A stretch of 64,000 bases of DNA from Anaeramoeba flamelloides (taxonomy: Eukaryota; Metamonada; Anaeramoebidae): NCBI GenBank assembly GCA_027625915.1, contig JANTQA010000030.1:496001-560000 (forward strand), read 5' to 3'. The notes under the pieces were generated by a model that saw only the letters and a list, made by a program, of their open reading frames with translations, searched no databases and was not told where the DNA came from. The stretch's first letter is position 1; every line of letters starts with the position of its first letter. Positions 61,901 to 64,000 of this stretch are shown here, one piece after another. A program made the translations under genes and the position numbers.

Positions 61901-63976
61901 GAAAAAAAATATGTATTGTATAGCAATAACCGGATTTGGATCGAAGAAAAACATTGGGCAACCTATAACTGGCTAGTAAGTGTTGTATTAATTTTACAGG
62001 TTATTGGAATACCATTATTTATCTTAATTTGTATTATTTTAGGTAAAAAAAGTAATTTCAAATCCCAATATTTAAATGAAAGATTTGGTTGGATTTGGAA
62101 ATATTACAAACCAAATTGCTATTGGTGGGAAATGGTTGAAACTTTACTAAAATTATTAATAATGTTTACAGTGATGTTTAGGAGACTAGGCCATAACCTC
62201 GAAATGATAGATATCCGATGGTACCAAACTTGGCTTATTTTATTTTTATTATTTTGTATGATAATTTTAATCTTTTTTTTGCGCCCCTATAAATGCAAAG
62301 AAAATACATTTGGTCCTGAAAATCTAATATTATTTGGTTTTTATATTTCCTTTTTAGGATTTGTTTCCAATACAATGAATTCTAATCTAAAATATTATAT
62401 TTTTATAATATTTTTACCTATTGGCTCAGTTTTTATGTATAAAGGATTTTTACAAAGATTTAAGGAATACCATAATCTTCAGAAATCAAACCAATCAGAT
62501 CACAACAACTTAAATTCAAAATCAAGATCTAAAAAAAAATCAAGATCATTAAATTCAACCACATCTAATTCTTTAGATACCACTGCCACCACCACCACTC
62601 CCGATTCCGATTTTTCCGATTCCGATTCCGATTCCGATTCCGATTCCGATTCCGACTCCAATTTGAGTTTCGATTCCACACTAAGCACCGATTCTGATTA
62701 CGATTCCGATTCAAGTATTGATTCTTTGATTCTAAATTCCATTATACATCAAAATCTTCATTTAAAACTCGAAACAGATAAAAATAATAAACAGATTGAA
62801 GAGTTAAGTAATAGAATTCAAATAAGACAAAATCAATTAAGATATTTAAGAGAAAGATCAATAGAATCAATTCGTTCAAAAAGAAATTTAATTGTTAACA
62901 AACCGTTAAGAACAAATTCGAAAACCCCCTTAAGCAAAAAAAGTAGTATAAATAAAAATATTAATCAAAATGAGGAAGACGTCTCCAATAACTATAATGA
63001 TGCTGGCGATGGTGATGGTATTATTAATCTTAATGAAGTATCGAGCAATAATAAGATTTTTGATTTTAATAGTATGAATGCGAATATCCAACTTATTGAC
63101 AGCGTCAGTGAAATTATTGATAACACAAACGAGGAAAATCATGACAAAAACTTTAATTACACGTATAATGAAGATTCATACGATGATGATAATGATTTAA
63201 CATTTAATAATAAAAAGACAAATAAAAATAATATAAAACTACAAAAATCAAAGTCATTGCATTCTTCTTCTTTTTCTTATTTTTCTCCCGCATCAACAAC
63301 CTCATCAACGCCAATTTCAAATTCTAATGATATGAACGAGATACTAAATAATAATAATATATTGGATCATCGCTATAATAACCAAAACTACAATTATGGA
63401 AATTTCAACAGCAACAAAGAAGACAATAATAATATTGATAATAGAAAAGATAGCATCAATTCCAAAGGAGTAAAAAATAAAAAAAAAATGGAAAAAACAA
63501 TAAATAAAACTAAACAAAACGAAAAGCAATTAAATATAAAAGAATCCATAATCACAACTCTTCATAATACAAACACAAACACAAATACAGACACAGACTC
63601 GGATAATTATTCTAATACGAATTCATCAGGTCAATTCGGCAAAAGCGATTTCAATCTCAATGATTTTGAGAATAATGTAAATGAAAAAATTTACCCAAAA
63701 ACAATCCACAAAGTTACACCAGTCGCCATAATAAACGATCAACAAGCATATATACATAATCAAATTCTTTTTCCAAATATTACTCAAATGTCAAATAAAT
63801 TTTCCAAAGAAAAAAGATTGTATGACCTTTCCCCTTCCGACTCAAGTAATACTTATTCTAGTGACTACCTTTCAAGTGATGATCAATTGCATTTACCAAA
63901 AACAAATGAGGAATTAGCACAAGTAATTGAAAGAGCAAGACACAATCTTCCAAATTCTCGAGATCAAATGTTTTAA
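55936..63976 (+). CDS. giant surface receptor: SBBP repeats, Cys-rich GCC2/GCC3 repeats, polytopic membrane region
   Basis: Exons 55936-56087, 56365-57629 and 59406-63976 (phases 2 and 1) give 1995 residues. Exon 1 encodes a signal peptide (hydrophobic 10-24, likely cleavage after THA30). Residues about 300-830 carry SBBP-type beta-propeller units (DPTYSTYIGGG, YSTFIGSSYGETIYSI, DVYIGGSTYGDD), interrupted by Asp- and Asn-rich loops. Residues about 839-1100 hold around ten Cys-rich units of the GCC2/GCC3 (ephrin-receptor-like) type, such as CPKGTYSNEEGATTC. Then come 7-8 membrane segments (about 1103-1485) including LNERFGWIWKYYKPNCYWWE and FFLRPYKCKENTFGPENL, typical of large protist receptors of this class. 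The ~510-residue tail is disordered, with a Ser-Asp repeat and many Asn. The ligand is unknown; sensing or adhesion at the cell surface is inferred. The exon 1 to 2 join uses an unusual GTAAG acceptor but restores both frame and signal peptide. Confidence 0.85.
57736..58275. mobile_element. ~530 bp TIR element, family A copy 3, in receptor intron
   Basis: The left end CCCAAAAAATTTGGACACAC and right end TGTGGCCAAATTTTTGG are inverted. The interior is highly similar to copy 2 (TTGGTTAATTTGTTGAAATT, GTTGATCGATCAAATGATAA, GATACCATCAGCC). No open frame of note. Confidence 0.78.
58452..58823 (-). repeat. dispersed repeat family L, inverted copy 4
   Basis: On the minus strand it reads GACTCACTTTATAATGTTAA, then a T-rich stretch, AAAGATCTTCGAAAAGACAA, a GAAAGTTCAGTAAAAAATC block and CAAAAATTGTGATTCAC, collinear with 29970-30370. 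A 72-codon plus-strand frame here is just the Lys-rich reverse of the T-tract. Confidence 0.6.
62602..62657 (+). repeat. (GATTCC)n hexamer repeat coding Asp-Ser
   Basis: About eight GATTCC units in frame inside the receptor tail, giving an alternating Asp-Ser run. The near-pure DNA unit implies recent expansion by slippage. Confidence 0.9.
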
Positions 63977-64000
63977 TTACTCTTGGCTTTTTTTTTTTAT

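Noticed and set aside
1-64000. tRNA genes, snRNAs, CRISPR arrays, bacterial operons
   Set aside because: Looked for T-loop GTTCGAATC-type signatures in GC islands, U6-like ACAGAGA, and regularly spaced repeats; only the 5S gene emerged. Weak RNA genes could be missed by eye.

Overview
The window looks like nuclear DNA of an AT-rich, intron-bearing, anaerobic protist. Six protein-coding genes and one 5S rRNA gene can be supported; the remaining majority is very AT-rich intergenic or intronic DNA full of short, diverged repeats. Pyruvate:ferredoxin oxidoreductase with a basic N-terminal extension points to an anaerobe with a hydrogenosome-like organelle. The actin-bundling protein, Hippo-type kinase and very large surface receptor suit a free-living amoeboid or flagellate cell. 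An anaerobic metamonad such as Anaeramoeba is my best guess; this is inference from gene content and composition, not a database match. All six genes end in TAA and read with the standard code.

Layout. 1-5.4 kb: intergenic, with two foldback elements and diverged repeats. 5.5-8.2 kb (+): intronless TMEM62-like membrane metallophosphoesterase. 8.2-14.1 kb: repeats, one of them a copy of a ~530 bp terminal-inverted-repeat (TIR) element. 14.2-20.1 kb (+): MST/Hippo-type Ste20 kinase in six exons, all introns in phase 0, two of them long. 22.1-26.2 kb (-): a two-exon gene joining a long coiled coil to four fimbrin/plastin-type calponin-homology (CH) domains. 26.2-34.8 kb: dense repeats, including a 5'-truncated LINE with a 15 bp target-site duplication nested in an older repeat. 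34.8-35.8 kb (+): ribosomal protein eL20 in two exons. 37.2 kb (+): a single 5S rRNA gene. 40.7-44.9 kb (+): PFOR in four exons. 44.9-55.9 kb: nested TIR elements, palindromic TA-flanked MITEs, a second LINE tail and an inverted copy of the ~1 kb repeat at 28 kb. 55.9-64.0 kb (+): a three-exon 1995-residue receptor with a signal peptide, SBBP-type beta-propeller repeats, Cys-rich GCC2/GCC3-type repeats, 7-8 membrane segments and a long disordered tail.

The genes do not form a pathway or operon; this is ordinary eukaryotic gene spacing. Exon junctions were inferred by eye from GT-AG sites, phase and family alignment. All are phase-consistent, but none is backed by transcript data. No tRNA, CRISPR array, or transposase or reverse-transcriptase gene that looks intact was seen. 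The most distinctive items are the coiled-coil/four-CH fusion, the SBBP/Cys-rich/polytopic receptor, the MST-type kinase whose main activation-loop threonine position is Asn, and the layered TIR-element and LINE insertions.
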